DNA of 64,000 nucleotides from Pyropia yezoensis. Taxonomy: Eukaryota; Rhodophyta; Bangiophyceae; Bangiales; Bangiaceae. How positions within the stretch are numbered: position 1 is the first letter of the stretch; the number at the start of each line of letters is the position of its first letter. The DNA lies in assembly GCA_009829735.1 (NCBI GenBank), contig CM020619.1, positions 26,996,063 through 27,060,062 on the forward strand, in the 5' to 3' direction. The translations under genes and the position numbers were made by a program. Positions 55,166 to 64,000 of this stretch are shown one piece after another. The notes beneath the pieces are model-generated. The model saw nothing but the letters and a program-made list of their open reading frames with translations, searched no databases and had not been told where the DNA came from.

Positions 55166-56479
55166 ATCCTTGAGAGGGAGCATAACGCTCCCACAGGTGA
55201 ACACCTGGGGTCTAGTAAACTGTACCAGACCCTGGGGACCAGGTACTACTGGCCGTCCATGGTGGTAGACATCTACAGTTGGGTGGCTGCCTGCACAAGT
55301 TGTGCACAGAACCGTCTGATGGAACGGCGGCCCACTAAGGCTATGTTACTGTTCCCGGCCAAGGAGCCCTTTGCCGCGTTGGCAATGGACATCCTTGGGC
55401 CCCTGCCAGTGACCGAGGAGGGCAACCAGTACCTCCTGGTCATCTGCGATCGCTTCACGAAACTTACGCGAGCGATCCCTCTGGCAGAGATCACGGCCAT
55501 GTCGGTCGTGTCAGCCTTCCTAGATCACTGGGTTGCCGCGTATGGCATTCCGGATAGTACACTATCGGACAACAGACCGCAATTTGCGTCCGTACTGTTT
55601 CAGGGAGTGCTGGATATGTTGGGGGTTCAGGCAAACTATGCCACCCCCTACCACCCACAAACTAATGGGCAGGTGGAGCGCTTCAGCAATACTATTGTTC
55701 GGCAGCTGCGCCACTATGTGAGTGAGCACGTGAAAACGTGGGACCAATATATTTCTATTCTTACGACTGCCTACAATTCGCAGCTTCACTCATCTACCGG
55801 GGAAGTACCCCTCGCTTTTGTGACCCCCCGCCGCGTGCGGTCTATTGCCGTACGGCGGCCGCTCCCAACTAGGGAGGCCGAGGGCAGTACACCTACCCCC
55901 ACTGAGAGTAAGGCGGAGTTCGCTGCTAGGCTAAAAAAACTCATCCCTAAAGTCAGGGCTGAGATGGACAAAGCGCAAAAGCGCTACAAGCGTACTTTTG
56001 ACAAAACGGTGCGTAACGCCAAGCACGTCCCCGAGCAGGGTGACTGGGTGCCGGCTCACTTGCACACCCCAACTGGGGGTAAGTTGGTGTTCGAGACGAA
56101 GGGGCCATACCAGGTCCTTCGTACAGATGGACGGCGGTTCACCATCGAAAGTGGCGATGGGGTCCGCACAGTAGACGGACAGGACGTGGTAAAAGTTGCA
56201 CCACCTCCTGCAGGCGACCCGGCTTGGGCGCGTGCGCTGAAAGCGTGGCAACTGCCTTCGCTACCTGCGGCCAAACAGGGCCCGCAGGAGTACGTGTTCG
56301 ATTAGTTCATCGACCACGGGTGGGATGAGGACACTGACCGCCTCATGTTGAGGGTCCGTTGGTTTGGCTACAAAGCCAAGGATGATACGTGGGAATACGT
56401 GGAGGACCTTCCCGCTGAGAAGGTCTGGGCATACTCCGCCCAGAATGACATCGACCCTACCTGCCCTCCCTCAAGGTGA
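55163..56479 (+). pseudogene. Ty3/gypsy (chromovirus) integrase, 5'-truncated, with downstream chromodomain after an amber stop
   Basis: The frame is open from inside the minisatellite. The integrase zinc-binding HHCC is complete: His near 55181, His in GEHLG, then CTSC (about 55292-55303), with YYWPSM between. The catalytic core has D (LAMDILGPLP), D (TLSDNRPQF) and E (GQVERF), the standard D,D-35-E arrangement, then the GPY/F-type module (ETKGPYQVLR). A TAG at 56303-56305 ends the frame. The same frame continues with a chromodomain (LRVRWFGYKAKDDTWEYVEDL) to TGA at 56479, so the natural protein would include it. Protease, reverse transcriptase and RNase H are absent upstream, replaced by the minisatellite. 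It is therefore a remnant, although the integrase domain itself is intact. Confidence 0.85.
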
Positions 56480-56590
56480 GGGAAGGCCAAGTGACAGTGC
56501 CAAGAGAGTGCTTCAAGTCGAAGTGGTACGCAGAGTGGCTTTTAACTACAGCCCTAACCCTCACACTCTCACAACCAAGGCAGCTGCCAA

Positions 56591-58564
56591 CTAGGCATGC
56601 ATGCTAGACTCTCCAGCCCCACGGCCCTCGCCCTCACGTGGAGGCGAGCGGCGAGATCCACGCCGATAGCGTTCCCCACCCGTCGGCGGAGGCGGCGGCT
56701 CCAAGTCAGAACCGTCGCGCCCCTCACGGTCGCGCAAGTGGCGAAGACCGCAGCTATCCTTCTGCTTGGTCTTGCGCGCTAGTTGGCGACGCAGACGCCG
56801 GACCGACTCCGTCTCCGACGGGGTAGAGGACTCCAAGACGGAATAAGGCAGCTCGTCTTCCGCCACGGAGGGAGACCGCCGCGAGTGACGGCGACGACGG
56901 CGAGGAGGCGAGTATGCCCGGCTCGCGCGACGTTTGCCACGCCCAAGTGGGGCTGGCTGGGGCACAATTGACCCAATACGAGCCAGCTCGGTCGTCATAG
57001 ACCCCGCCACCGACTCGCAACTCGCGGTCGCCACCGCAGTACGAACGCGCTCCTCAAGTTGAGGAGTCTCGGAAAATTGAAGGGTTGCTGTCGACGCGGC
57101 CAACCAAGAAATGGTGCGCACCAACGTGGTGATCATCATCTCTGAGGTCAAGGGCGTGGCCGGCAATACCAACTTGGGATAGACCGTCAGAAGGCTGGCT
57201 CCCAAGTTGGGGGACACCGGGGTGGACGACTCAACGGCAACGCTTATCGGGCTGTCCCCGTGCGGTTGGAAAGGGACAGGAGGAAGCGGAGGGGCTCGCC
57301 GAGTTCGCGGAGCCCAAGAGTAATTGCGACCCCTACTCGGGGCCCCCGCAGTGGGTTGAGTCATGTAGTCATCGTGAGAGGGCACAGCCATCACGATTGC
57401 CTTGTCCGGGGGCGGCGCAGTGTGGCGATCCACCCCCGGGGCATACGGGTACTCCCCGACGCCCAACCCCTCTCGAAGTACCACACGGCCGTCGTGAATT
57501 TCACGACCGACCCAGACGAACTGGCGAAGTGTGCCATCGTCCTTGGGCCCGCGTGAGGAGCGGCGCAACCTGTGCTCAATGCTCTCCTACTCGATGAGCT
57601 TATGAAGACGGAGCATCTCCTCAAGTAGAGTGAGTTGTCCTGATGAGCACCCCTCAGCAACTAGCTAAGGGGTGAGCTGTTCCAAACCTTGGATAAGCCG
57701 GAGGGGGAGATGCCAGAGCATCCCCCGCCGCTGAACACAAGACACCCAGGTCGACATGACCTCGAGGAGCCACTGGGTGGCCAACATGGCCCACACCAGG
57801 TGATCAGGGCCAGCCGTCAACATGACGGCGCCGAAGTGGTCAAGCAACCGTGGTAGCAACGCCGGGAACCCGTAGGGGACCTTAACTTGAGGCCACCACT
57901 CGGGCTTCTTCGGATAGTACTGCTCCTTACTGGCAGCAGACTGCTGAGGGAACTCAAGTTGAGCCGAGGTCACCAAGTAGGGACCTCGCCAGAAGTCCTT
58001 CTCCATCCGCACATCAAAGTGATGAGTGTGCGGATCGACTTCGCGAAGGTACGGGGGGCGAGTTGCCACCGCGTCCCAAGTAAAGGTCGGCAAGTCGCCG
58101 GGACCCGGGATAGTTCCCCCGCGGTCCACCATGGCCTTGGACCTCTGTATGTCTTCGACCTCCTCGTCGTCCAGGAAGGCAAACTGGTCCGTCCTGAAGC
58201 CGGCAGGGAACCCGACCCTACGGGGATACTTCTCCCGTAGGCGGTCCCATACCCGACCCATCGCTGCGCCAAGTCGGCCACAGCGAAGAACAGTCAACCC
58301 CTTCTCAAAAAGAGGCCAAGCGGGGTAAAACCACCGCCCCAAGGCCTCACGCGGGACAACTTGTCCCGCCTCCGGGGGAGATCCCGCCGTCAACCCAAAG
58401 CCGGGTGACGCGGGAGTCCCATCCCCCGGAACGATCGCGGAGCCCCCGCTGGAAGTCCCGGCGGGCGCTGCACCGTAGGTGGTGTCCTCCATACGTTCGT
58501 CGAGAGAGTCCGTCTCCACTCCCGGGGTCGCCATGGCTCTCCCCAAGTTGGGCAGAGACGCCAT
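56591..58564 (-). pseudogene. Gag-like or unknown retroelement ORF with two in-frame amber stops
   Basis: Unrecognised. From ATG 58564 one frame runs to 56591, interrupted only by TAG at 57665-57667 and another TAG about 75 bases further on. Frame, composition and style match across both stops. The first part is acidic and Trp/Pro/Tyr-rich (DPHTHHFDVRMEKDFWRGPYLV, limited here to a few residues of it; PKKPEWWPQVKVPYG) with helical hydrophobic segments, as in retrotransposon capsids. The last part has a basic Arg/Ser-rich tail (RRRRRHSRRSP, KTKQKDS) that could bind nucleic acid. It lies convergent to the integrase, so it belongs to another copy or to an inverted piece. No CCHC knuckle is visible, so the gag reading is inference. 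Confidence 0.4.
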
Positions 58565-59786
58565 GGCTACGGCGGCACGAGACCCGCCTCGAGTTGAGGG
58601 GGACTCGGATCGTGGGTAGACGGGTGGCCTCCCCAGCGTGGGGCGGCCCCGTGGAAGGTGAAGGGGAGGTGGTGGTGAAGGTGAAGTGTGAACCGGGGAG
58701 AGCAAGCTGCCGAGTGGGCAAGCTTGAGGAGAGGGGCGGTCAACGTGACCGCCTCCACATCCGCGTTACGTACTCAAGGGGGGACAGCAAGTCGCGCCCC
58801 CAACGTCGAGACGTGCGTTTACGCACCCCCTCACAGGGCCGACCGGGTCGGTCGGAACTGAGGAGAGGGGAGTGTGGCAGTATTGACCCCCAGGTAGGGG
58901 GGCAACACGTGCCATGCAAGAAGCGGCGGGCCACTAGTCTGACCCGTTCCTCCCCCTTGCATTTGGGTCCATATTCCCTAAGTTTGGGGTAGTTAGCTTA
59001 GTAGTAAATCCAATTTGGATTTGAGGGTTTTCTGCATTTATCGTCTTGAATTTTCGTGTGGCCCGGTGGGCAGGTGCTGGGGTGGGAGATTCTGAGTGGC
59101 GAGATTCTGAGGGGACCCCGGGGGGATAAGGGGAGGGACAGCGGGGCTTGGCCCTGCGTCCCCGTCCCGACCAAGAAACTGTTGGACCACACACCATCCT
59201 CTTGTTTGTCCGTGGGGGGTTTGCCCCACAACAGGGACAGAGTGTGTGCGACTTGCACTTCTTCCGGCTCCCCCGACACGGGAGGCAGCCCTTGTACACC
59301 GCCCCAACTTGGGTGTCGTGTGTGTAAGTGGTTTTCGCCACAGCCACCACTGCCGCCACTGCCGCCACTGACGCCGCTGACGCCGCTTCCACCCATGCTG
59401 TAACGATTTGCACCTTTAATCCCCACCCGTAACCCAGGGGATATGGACTGGGACCTCTCTTTACACGTCCGGCCCCGATAACTCCCCCCAGGACACATCA
59501 ATTCCCCACTACCCTGGGCGACACCACGCTGTATCCCTGACATTTTGCGCACGTCGGCCGACCGCACGAAAGCCGCCGTCAACGCACTGTCGGAACCCTG
59601 TCATGGACGTCGAAACTCGACAACGAGGAGCGAGTGACATCGTCGACCAACCACGGGCGGACATCCCCGTCTGTGCTGCCTGAATTTTATTCTCTGCGCT
59701 GCTTGAAAGCTCGCATCAAGGACCTGTCATATGATTCACCGACACTGAGGACACCACACATTCTCGCTGGCGGCTGAGTGCGATAT

Positions 59787-59884
59787 GACTGGCTCGCCGG
59801 CTTTTGGATTGATTGAATTCGGCCAGCTGGTTGGTGACTGGCTGGCCGGTCAAGGGATTGATTGAATTTGGCCTTGCTGGCCCT
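59787..59884 (+). repeat. Two-copy 49-bp tandem repeat
   Basis: Copy 1 (59787-59835) and copy 2 (59836-59884) share GACTGGCT(C/G)GCCGG and GGATTGATTGAATT(C/T)GGCC, with a few substitutions between. This is a local duplication of unknown role. Confidence 0.85.
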
Positions 59885-60013
59885 CACAGCCGGTCGGACC
59901 TTCTGGCCGACCGGCGCGTGGAGCCGGCTGGTGGGGCGCGCTGGGCGCCATCCACGGGACCCCCTTCGTTTCGGGCAAACTGGGGCTGCACTCCCTTAGT
60001 GCGCACGCCCGCC

Positions 60014-60127
60014 CATGCTTTGTTCTGAGAGACATGCTTTGTTTTTGGACCGTTCTGTGCCTACCGGCGGTGCGATGGGGAAACGCATGCTTTGGGGCAC
60101 CTCGGGTGCCCCGACGCGAGTATATAG
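60014..60127 (+). promoter_or_regulatory. CATGCTTTG repeats followed by TATATAG: candidate promoter, possibly in an LTR
   Basis: CATGCTTTG occurs three times (60014-60022, 60033-60041, 60086-60094), followed by TATATAG at 60121-60127 and CA-rich sequence about 50 bases on (CACAGACACAGACCAGAGACAC). Enhancer-like repeats plus a TATA box are typical of retrotransposon U3 regions, but no matching second LTR was identified, so this is only a candidate. Short plus-strand open frames downstream have no recognised content. Confidence 0.35.
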
Positions 60128-60880
60128 TGTGTGGGTGTCGGCGCCACCGGGGGAGACGAGAGGGGCAACCACAGACACAGACCAGAGACACTGTTTACCT
60201 TTTGTACACTCGATCCCCACCGACGTCGCGCCCATCTTCTTCCCCAGACCCACCCCCGTCGAGACCACCGTCCTCTGCCCCGTGCCCCGCCGCCCTATTG
60301 GCTGTCAGGGCCCGCTGACACCCCCACGAGTACGTTGAGGGCTCCCCGGTTTTGGGTGGGTCCTCACACATGCCGCAGCCGCCACCGCCGCTGCAATCCC
60401 TGCCGGCGGGCGCTACGGCGTACGCTGCCGGCGCCGAAACGCCTGCCGGTGACATGGGCGCTGGCGTCGGGCGCGCATCGCCGAAGCGGACGCGGGGCGT
60501 CCTCCGCGGCGTGCTGCGCTCTGCATCCCCATGGCGGAGGACGAGGGCAGGAGGGCAGAGCCACTAGATACAATTCGGGCCACACACCGTCTTAGGTGTA
60601 GTATTTGTGTCGTATACTTAACTCCTAATCGCGTCTCCAAGCACGCGTTTTCTGGCGCGTGACGTGTGATCACGCACTGAATTACACATGAGATCACCCA
60701 AAATACGTGATCATACATCACGTGCGGCGTGTGATACTCAAGCCTAGTGTTTGGGTGCCTCCGGAGCAATCTCGTACCGCGTAGCCAGATACGCTCGACG
60801 AATACGCGCGTAAACCTCTTGACCAAAATACGCTTGAAGGGCCCTGATCGTGATTCACGACCCCAAGTTCGGGACTTGAC

Positions 60881-60910
60881 GCGCGATCACGCGCGATCAC
60901 GCGCGATCAC
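60881..60910 (+). repeat. Three tandem 10-mers GCGCGATCAC
   Basis: Three perfect copies of GCGCGATCAC lie within an AT-richer segment that also contains TGTGATCACG (60665-60674), GAGATCACC (60690-60698), CGTGATCAT (60706-60714) and TGATCGTGATTCACGA (60845-60860). GATCAC-type words are thus strongly clustered just downstream of the Fanzor gene. They could be terminal-region repeats of its element or structured RNA. Confidence 0.85.
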
Positions 60911-61161
60911 GCCGTAATCCCGTCCGTTTGTCCGCAAGTCGCATTATAAAGTAGCCTAAGTTACGCACTGGTGCTTAAAAACTATCGGTTAAACCCCTCC
61001 GGGAAACATCCGACTCATCCTGGGAAAGGGCCCCGGGAAAAGCCGGCGTCTAACCTACTAGTGAACGGCCGACAATTGCCCATAATTGGCTCGTCGGCGA
61101 AAAAGGGGGCGGCTGACGCACCCCGTGGTAGGTGAGGGTCACGGGCAAGATGTGCGCTGTC

Positions 61162-64000
61162 TTAGCGTCTTGCAGTGTCCACCAGACCACGGGGCGCGTC
61201 TGTCGCCCCCGTCTCCGCCCGACGTACCCCGTCCATGGCAATGCCGACCGCCGCCACCTGCTCCCCACCAGGAGCACCGCGTCGCGTCGTGCAGGACGCC
61301 GCCGTCGCGTCGCCGTCGACAACCCCCCTACCACCGCCACCGCCACCGCCACCGCCACCGCCACCCCCACCCCCACCGTCGCCGACAGTGTCCACTGCAG
61401 CCAGTACGGGCCATACATCGACCCGCGTGGTCGCACGGGTGCGACGTACAGGCGGGACGGGAACACCACTTGGAGGACGCTTGGCCGCCCAGGCCCACCG
61501 CATACCAAACGGGCGCTTGAAAGGCCACACTTCCGTACCCGTTAGACGACGAGCGGCCACCCACACCATATTGCGGTCCGCATCGTCGTCCCGATTGCGA
61601 ATGACGGGCGCGTGTGGCGCTGGATGACCGGGGCCTTGTGGGGCCGCGAGAGAGCACGTGTAGCAGCCCTTGGCCGCCCACTCGCTCAGCCGCCTCGCGT
61701 CGGCATGGACGGCGCGGTCCTCGACGGCACAGGCGGCCAGCGCGGCCGCGCGCCGCGCCACAGCAGCAGCACGGGCAGTGGCTCGGACGGCCGCCCGGTA
61801 GGCGTCGGGGTCTGGCCCTCGGCGCGTCACGTGGGTAGCAGAGGGGAGGGCCCGCTTCGGCCGCTTCCGACGCGAACCAGCCGCCATCCGCACACGCCGT
61901 GTCGACGGCAGAGGGCCGACCGGCGGCCCATTCAGCTCTCTTGGAATCTTGGGGGGGGAGTTGCCCGTCGAGTAGATGAGCACCATCTTGTCGTGACACT
62001 CGGAGCACCCCTTGCTCGTGTTGAACTCGTCCTGGTCGACAAACCAGCACAGCCGTCGGAGGTGGCGGCGGATCCAGGCGTCCCCCCCGCGCACGCGCGC
62101 GGTGCCTATGGCCGGGACGACCGCGCCGCCGCCACGGACCTGGCGAAGGAGGCCGCCGGTCAGGTCCCGCGCCACCGAGGCAGCAAAGCGGCCGCGTTGG
62201 ATGGCCTTGCGCACACGCGCCGTCCGCAGGTGTCGCGTGGCTTGCGCGCCAAATCGCTGGCCGTACGCGGCCGTGTCGCGACGGGCGGCCCACTCGAGCG
62301 TTGCCTGCAGGTGCGCGCCGTCGTCGCCAGTACGCATCGTGCCGTGTGCTGCTGCCAAGTCGACGGGTGGTAGGTTGCCAGCGACGCCGCCTCCGTCACC
62401 CGCCGCCGCCGCCACCAGTCCCGCCACCGCCACCGCCACCGGTCCCGCCTCAGTACCGCTGCGTGCCCGCCACTGCTTCCACGCACGAGCCAAAAAGTTA
62501 CCGCCGCTGGCCTCCCGAAAGTGGGCGGCACTCAGGCTGTAGCGAAGGCCGGGGACGGGTGCCAGTCGACGACACCCCTTGCGCCGGGGCAGCGCGTCCA
62601 CCCGGTTCTGCAGCGGCGCGTCTAGGGTGGTGCCGCTGGCACTGTCGTCCGCCGCGGCAGTGGGGTCCACAAGCCACCGTGCCACCTTTTCCGCCTCGTG
62701 ACGGGGCACAGTCCACCGGGACAGGCACGTGCGACGCAGCACACGCCGCACCGAGGTGGCAAGCTGGGTGCGGCGGGCCCGTCGGATGGACGCCTGCGGC
62801 CCACGCCGCACGCGCCCGTGGCCACCGCCGGGGCTCGCTGTCTGGTAGGTCCTTGCTTCGGGGGGCGTCGTCCCACCCGCCGCCGCCGGAGCCACCGCCG
62901 CCGCATCATCGTCGCTCCCCTCGGGTGACGACCGCCGCGCTTGTCGCTTGGAACGGCCCCCCCCTGTTCCCGCCCCTGCAGCCGGGGCGCCCGCCGCCGC
63001 CCGCTTCCTAGGCCCCCCCGATGGGTGTCCCTCGGGCGTGGTTGCGGCTGCCGCCACCCCGTCCTGGACGCCCGCCCCACGCAGGAGCGCCACGGCCGCC
63101 CGGTTGAGCGCGTCCAAGCCCATGTGACGGGACCCCGCGGCGCGCATCGCGGCTACAGCGGGGCGGGCTGGGAGGTCTGCCGTCGCCACGCGCTCACCCG
63201 GTGCTGCCGACAGCACGGCAGACCGTCCCGGGTCTCCACCGACCATCTGGAGCCACCGGACGCGCGCCAACGGCAGGCCAGCCCGCTCGAGCTGCGTCAT
63301 TACCCGGCCCGGGACGCAAAGCCGTTGCCGCCGCGGTCCCGCGCACGTCCACCGCCGTCCAGCTTCTTGGCCCAGGCCACCGCCCGCGCCTCGGCCTCTG
63401 CGGCCGTGTCGGGTCGAGACAGAAGAAAAGTTACCGACACGCCGTCGGTGGACAGCTGGGAGGCGGCCTGGTTGGCGCGGCCACCGACACAAGCCATGGC
63501 GGCCAGCACCGCTGCACCGCCCATTCGCAGCTCTGGCCATGCCCGAATACTGGGGTGGCCACGCACCCCCCCGCCAGTGGCGACTGAAACTGCCCGGAAC
63601 AGGGCGAGCATCTTTTCCGGCACCAGCGTGCCGTGCCCGTGGAGCACCGCTCGGGCGCCAGGGATGAGGGCGTACGGGCTCCCCACACCCACATTCAGGA
63701 AGTGGAAGAGAAACGGCACGTACGCCCACCAGCGGCGCTTCTTCACAGGCGTTGCTGGAAAGAGGCCCGCCACAGAGGTTGGCATGGCCGCCCGCATGAC
63801 GGCTACCCGTTGCGCCAGCGCCTGGACCAGGTGCTGGGGGACGCCGTCGAGGCCCCGTCGGCCCGGCGTTGCCTTGTCCGCGGTACCTGTGCGGAAGCGC
63901 GCGGCCGCCCACCGCGTCAGCCGCCGCTCCGTGTCCCAGGCAGAGCCGCCCGCTGGAGCAGCCGTGGCAGCGGGGGAGGTGGCCTGCGCGTCCTTGGCCG
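61162..64000 (-). CDS. Fanzor: eukaryotic TnpB-like RNA-guided nuclease, N-terminus beyond window, one frameshift
   Basis: Fanzors are RuvC-type nucleases that use a guide RNA encoded next to the gene. The frame is open from the right edge to about 63300 and includes the Fanzor block QLSTDGVSVTFLLSRP (about 63400-63460). The gene then continues in another frame with the RuvC-I motif VGGDPGRSAVL (Asp codon 63232-63234) and the middle region YSLSAAHFREASGGNF. AIGTARVRGGD and VDQDEFNTSKGCSECH follow, with the displaced RuvC-II Glu at about 62026-62028 and the first Cys pair of the zinc ribbon. The second Cys pair is GCYTCS (about 61654-61665), and RuvC-III is NRDDDADRNM (Asp about 61588-61590). 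An Arg-rich insert of about 110 residues separates the two Cys pairs. An Ala/Gly-rich insert sits at about 62800-63060. The frame break near 63300-63360 has no plausible intron, so the copy may be damaged or misassembled. All catalytic residues seem present. Confidence 0.82.
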   Translation of the reverse strand, partial: GQGRAGHLPRCHGCSSGRLCLGHGAAADAVGGRALPHRYRGQGNAGPTGPRRRPPAPGPGAGATGSRHAGGHANLCGGPLSSNACEEAPLVGVRAVSLPLPECGCGEPVRPHPWRPSGAPRARHAGAGKDARPVPGSFSRHWRGGAWPPQYSGMARAANGRCSGAGRHGLCRWPRQPGRLPAVHRRRVGNFSSVSTRHGRRGRGAGGGLGQEAGRRWTCAGPRRQRLCVPGRVMTQLERAGLPLARVRWLQMVGGDPGRSAVLSAAPGERVATADLPARPAVAAMRAAGSRHMGLDALNRAAVALLRGAGVQDGVAAAATTPEGHPSGGPRKRAAAGAPAAGAGTGGGRSKRQARRSSPEGSDDDAAAVAPAAAGGTTPPEARTYQTASPGGGHGRVRRGPQASIRRARRTQLATSVRRVLRRTCLSRWTVPRHEAEKVARWLVDPTAAADDSASGTTLDAPLQNRVDALPRRKGCRRLAPVPGLRYSLSAAHFREASGGNFLARAWKQWRARSGTEAGPVAVAVAGLVAAAAGDGGGVAGNLPPVDLAAAHGTMRTGDDGAHLQATLEWAARRDTAAYGQRFGAQATRHLRTARVRKAIQRGRFAASVARDLTGGLLRQVRGGGAVVPAIGTARVRGGDAWIRRHLRRLCWFVDQDEFNTSKGCSECHDKMVLIYSTGNSPPKIPRELNGPPVGPLPSTRRVRMAAGSRRKRPKRALPSATHVTRRGPDPDAYRAAVRATARAAAVARRAAALAACAVEDRAVHADARRLSEWAAKGCYTCSLAAPQGPGHPAPHAPVIRNRDDDADRNMVWVAARRLTGTEVWPFKRPFGMRWAWAAKRPPSGVPVPPVRRTRATTRVDVWPVLAAVDTVGDGGGGGGGGGGGGGGGGRGVVDGDATAASCTTRRGAPGGEQVAAVGIAMDGVRRAETGATDAPRGLVDTARR

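Larger units (their letters stand above)
58565..61161. other. Mobile-element-derived non-coding region
   Basis: No gene is supportable over 2.6 kb. Minus-strand frames at 58934-59582 contain Cys pairs (GCLPCRGSRKKCKSHTLCPCC) that resemble a zinc motif, but they switch frame with a Ser/Pro-rich alternative and lack a family. The region includes a 49-bp tandem pair, a TATA-containing block near 60121 and an AT-richer segment (60570-61090) with GATCAC repeats beside the Fanzor 3' end. Confidence 0.5.

Noticed and set aside
58934..59582. Minus-strand frames with Cys pairs (GCLPC, LCPCC)
   Set aside because: Two overlapping frames compete, neither continues into a recognisable domain, and the Cys spacing matches no zinc-knuckle pattern I know.
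60881..60910. Short direct repeats beside a nuclease gene, considered as a CRISPR array
   Set aside because: Three adjacent 10-mers without spacers do not make an array, and Fanzor systems do not use CRISPR arrays.
1..64000. tRNA, rRNA and snRNA genes
   Set aside because: I looked for GTTCRANNC-type B boxes with matching acceptor stems and for conserved rRNA or snRNA cores and saw none convincing. A tRNAscan-SE/Infernal run would settle this.

Overview
The window reads as nuclear DNA of a photosynthetic eukaryote, most likely a multicellular red alga of the Porphyra/Pyropia (Bangiales) kind. The evidence is extreme GC content with long G or C homopolymers, very few introns, eukaryotic housekeeping genes (RIO1 kinase, E2F partner DP, TAF2, GPN1, PCNA), nuclear-encoded plastid membrane proteins (YggT/CCB3-like, CURT1/CAAD), and a GH16 enzyme with the agarase/porphyranase/carrageenase type of active site. 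No species is proven; a very GC-rich green or other alga is the alternative.

Left part (1-15.4 kb): a giant secreted or membrane-anchored Pro/Thr-rich protein on the minus strand (2920-10709) with a 13-residue repeat organised as a 234-bp higher-order repeat. It is flanked by long low-complexity DNA in which no gene can be supported.

Middle part (15.4-47.4 kb): the gene-dense core. RIO1 (+) and DP (-) converge. DP and TAF2 (+) diverge from a 2.5-kb spacer with a 30-G run. TAF2 carries a very long mixed-charge tail. YggT-like (+) and GPN1 (-) converge. GPN1 and PCNA (+) share a 684-bp divergent promoter with E2F-like sites. Next comes a remarkable fusion of a cobyrinate a,c-diamide synthase (CobB/CbiA), a BtuF-like cobalamin-binding domain and a DUF5522-like cysteine tail (37734-41487). 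CURT1 and GH16 (both -) and a small Ala/Asp-rich ORF follow.

Right part (47.4-64 kb): less GC-rich and dominated by mobile DNA. It holds a MULE-like transposase with one intron and a frameshift, a 1.6-kb minisatellite fused to the end of a Ty3/gypsy chromovirus integrase, a convergent gag-like ORF with two amber stops, and a Fanzor (eukaryotic TnpB-like RNA-guided nuclease) running off the right edge.

Two patterns help annotate the window. Most well-supported genes have a C- or CT-rich tract just before the ATG, and all three introns found begin with GTACGT. Several conserved genes change frame at or near homopolymers (TAF2, the CobB fusion, the giant repeat protein), which suggests sequence or assembly length errors there rather than dead genes. 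The frame breaks and stops in the mobile elements could be real decay.
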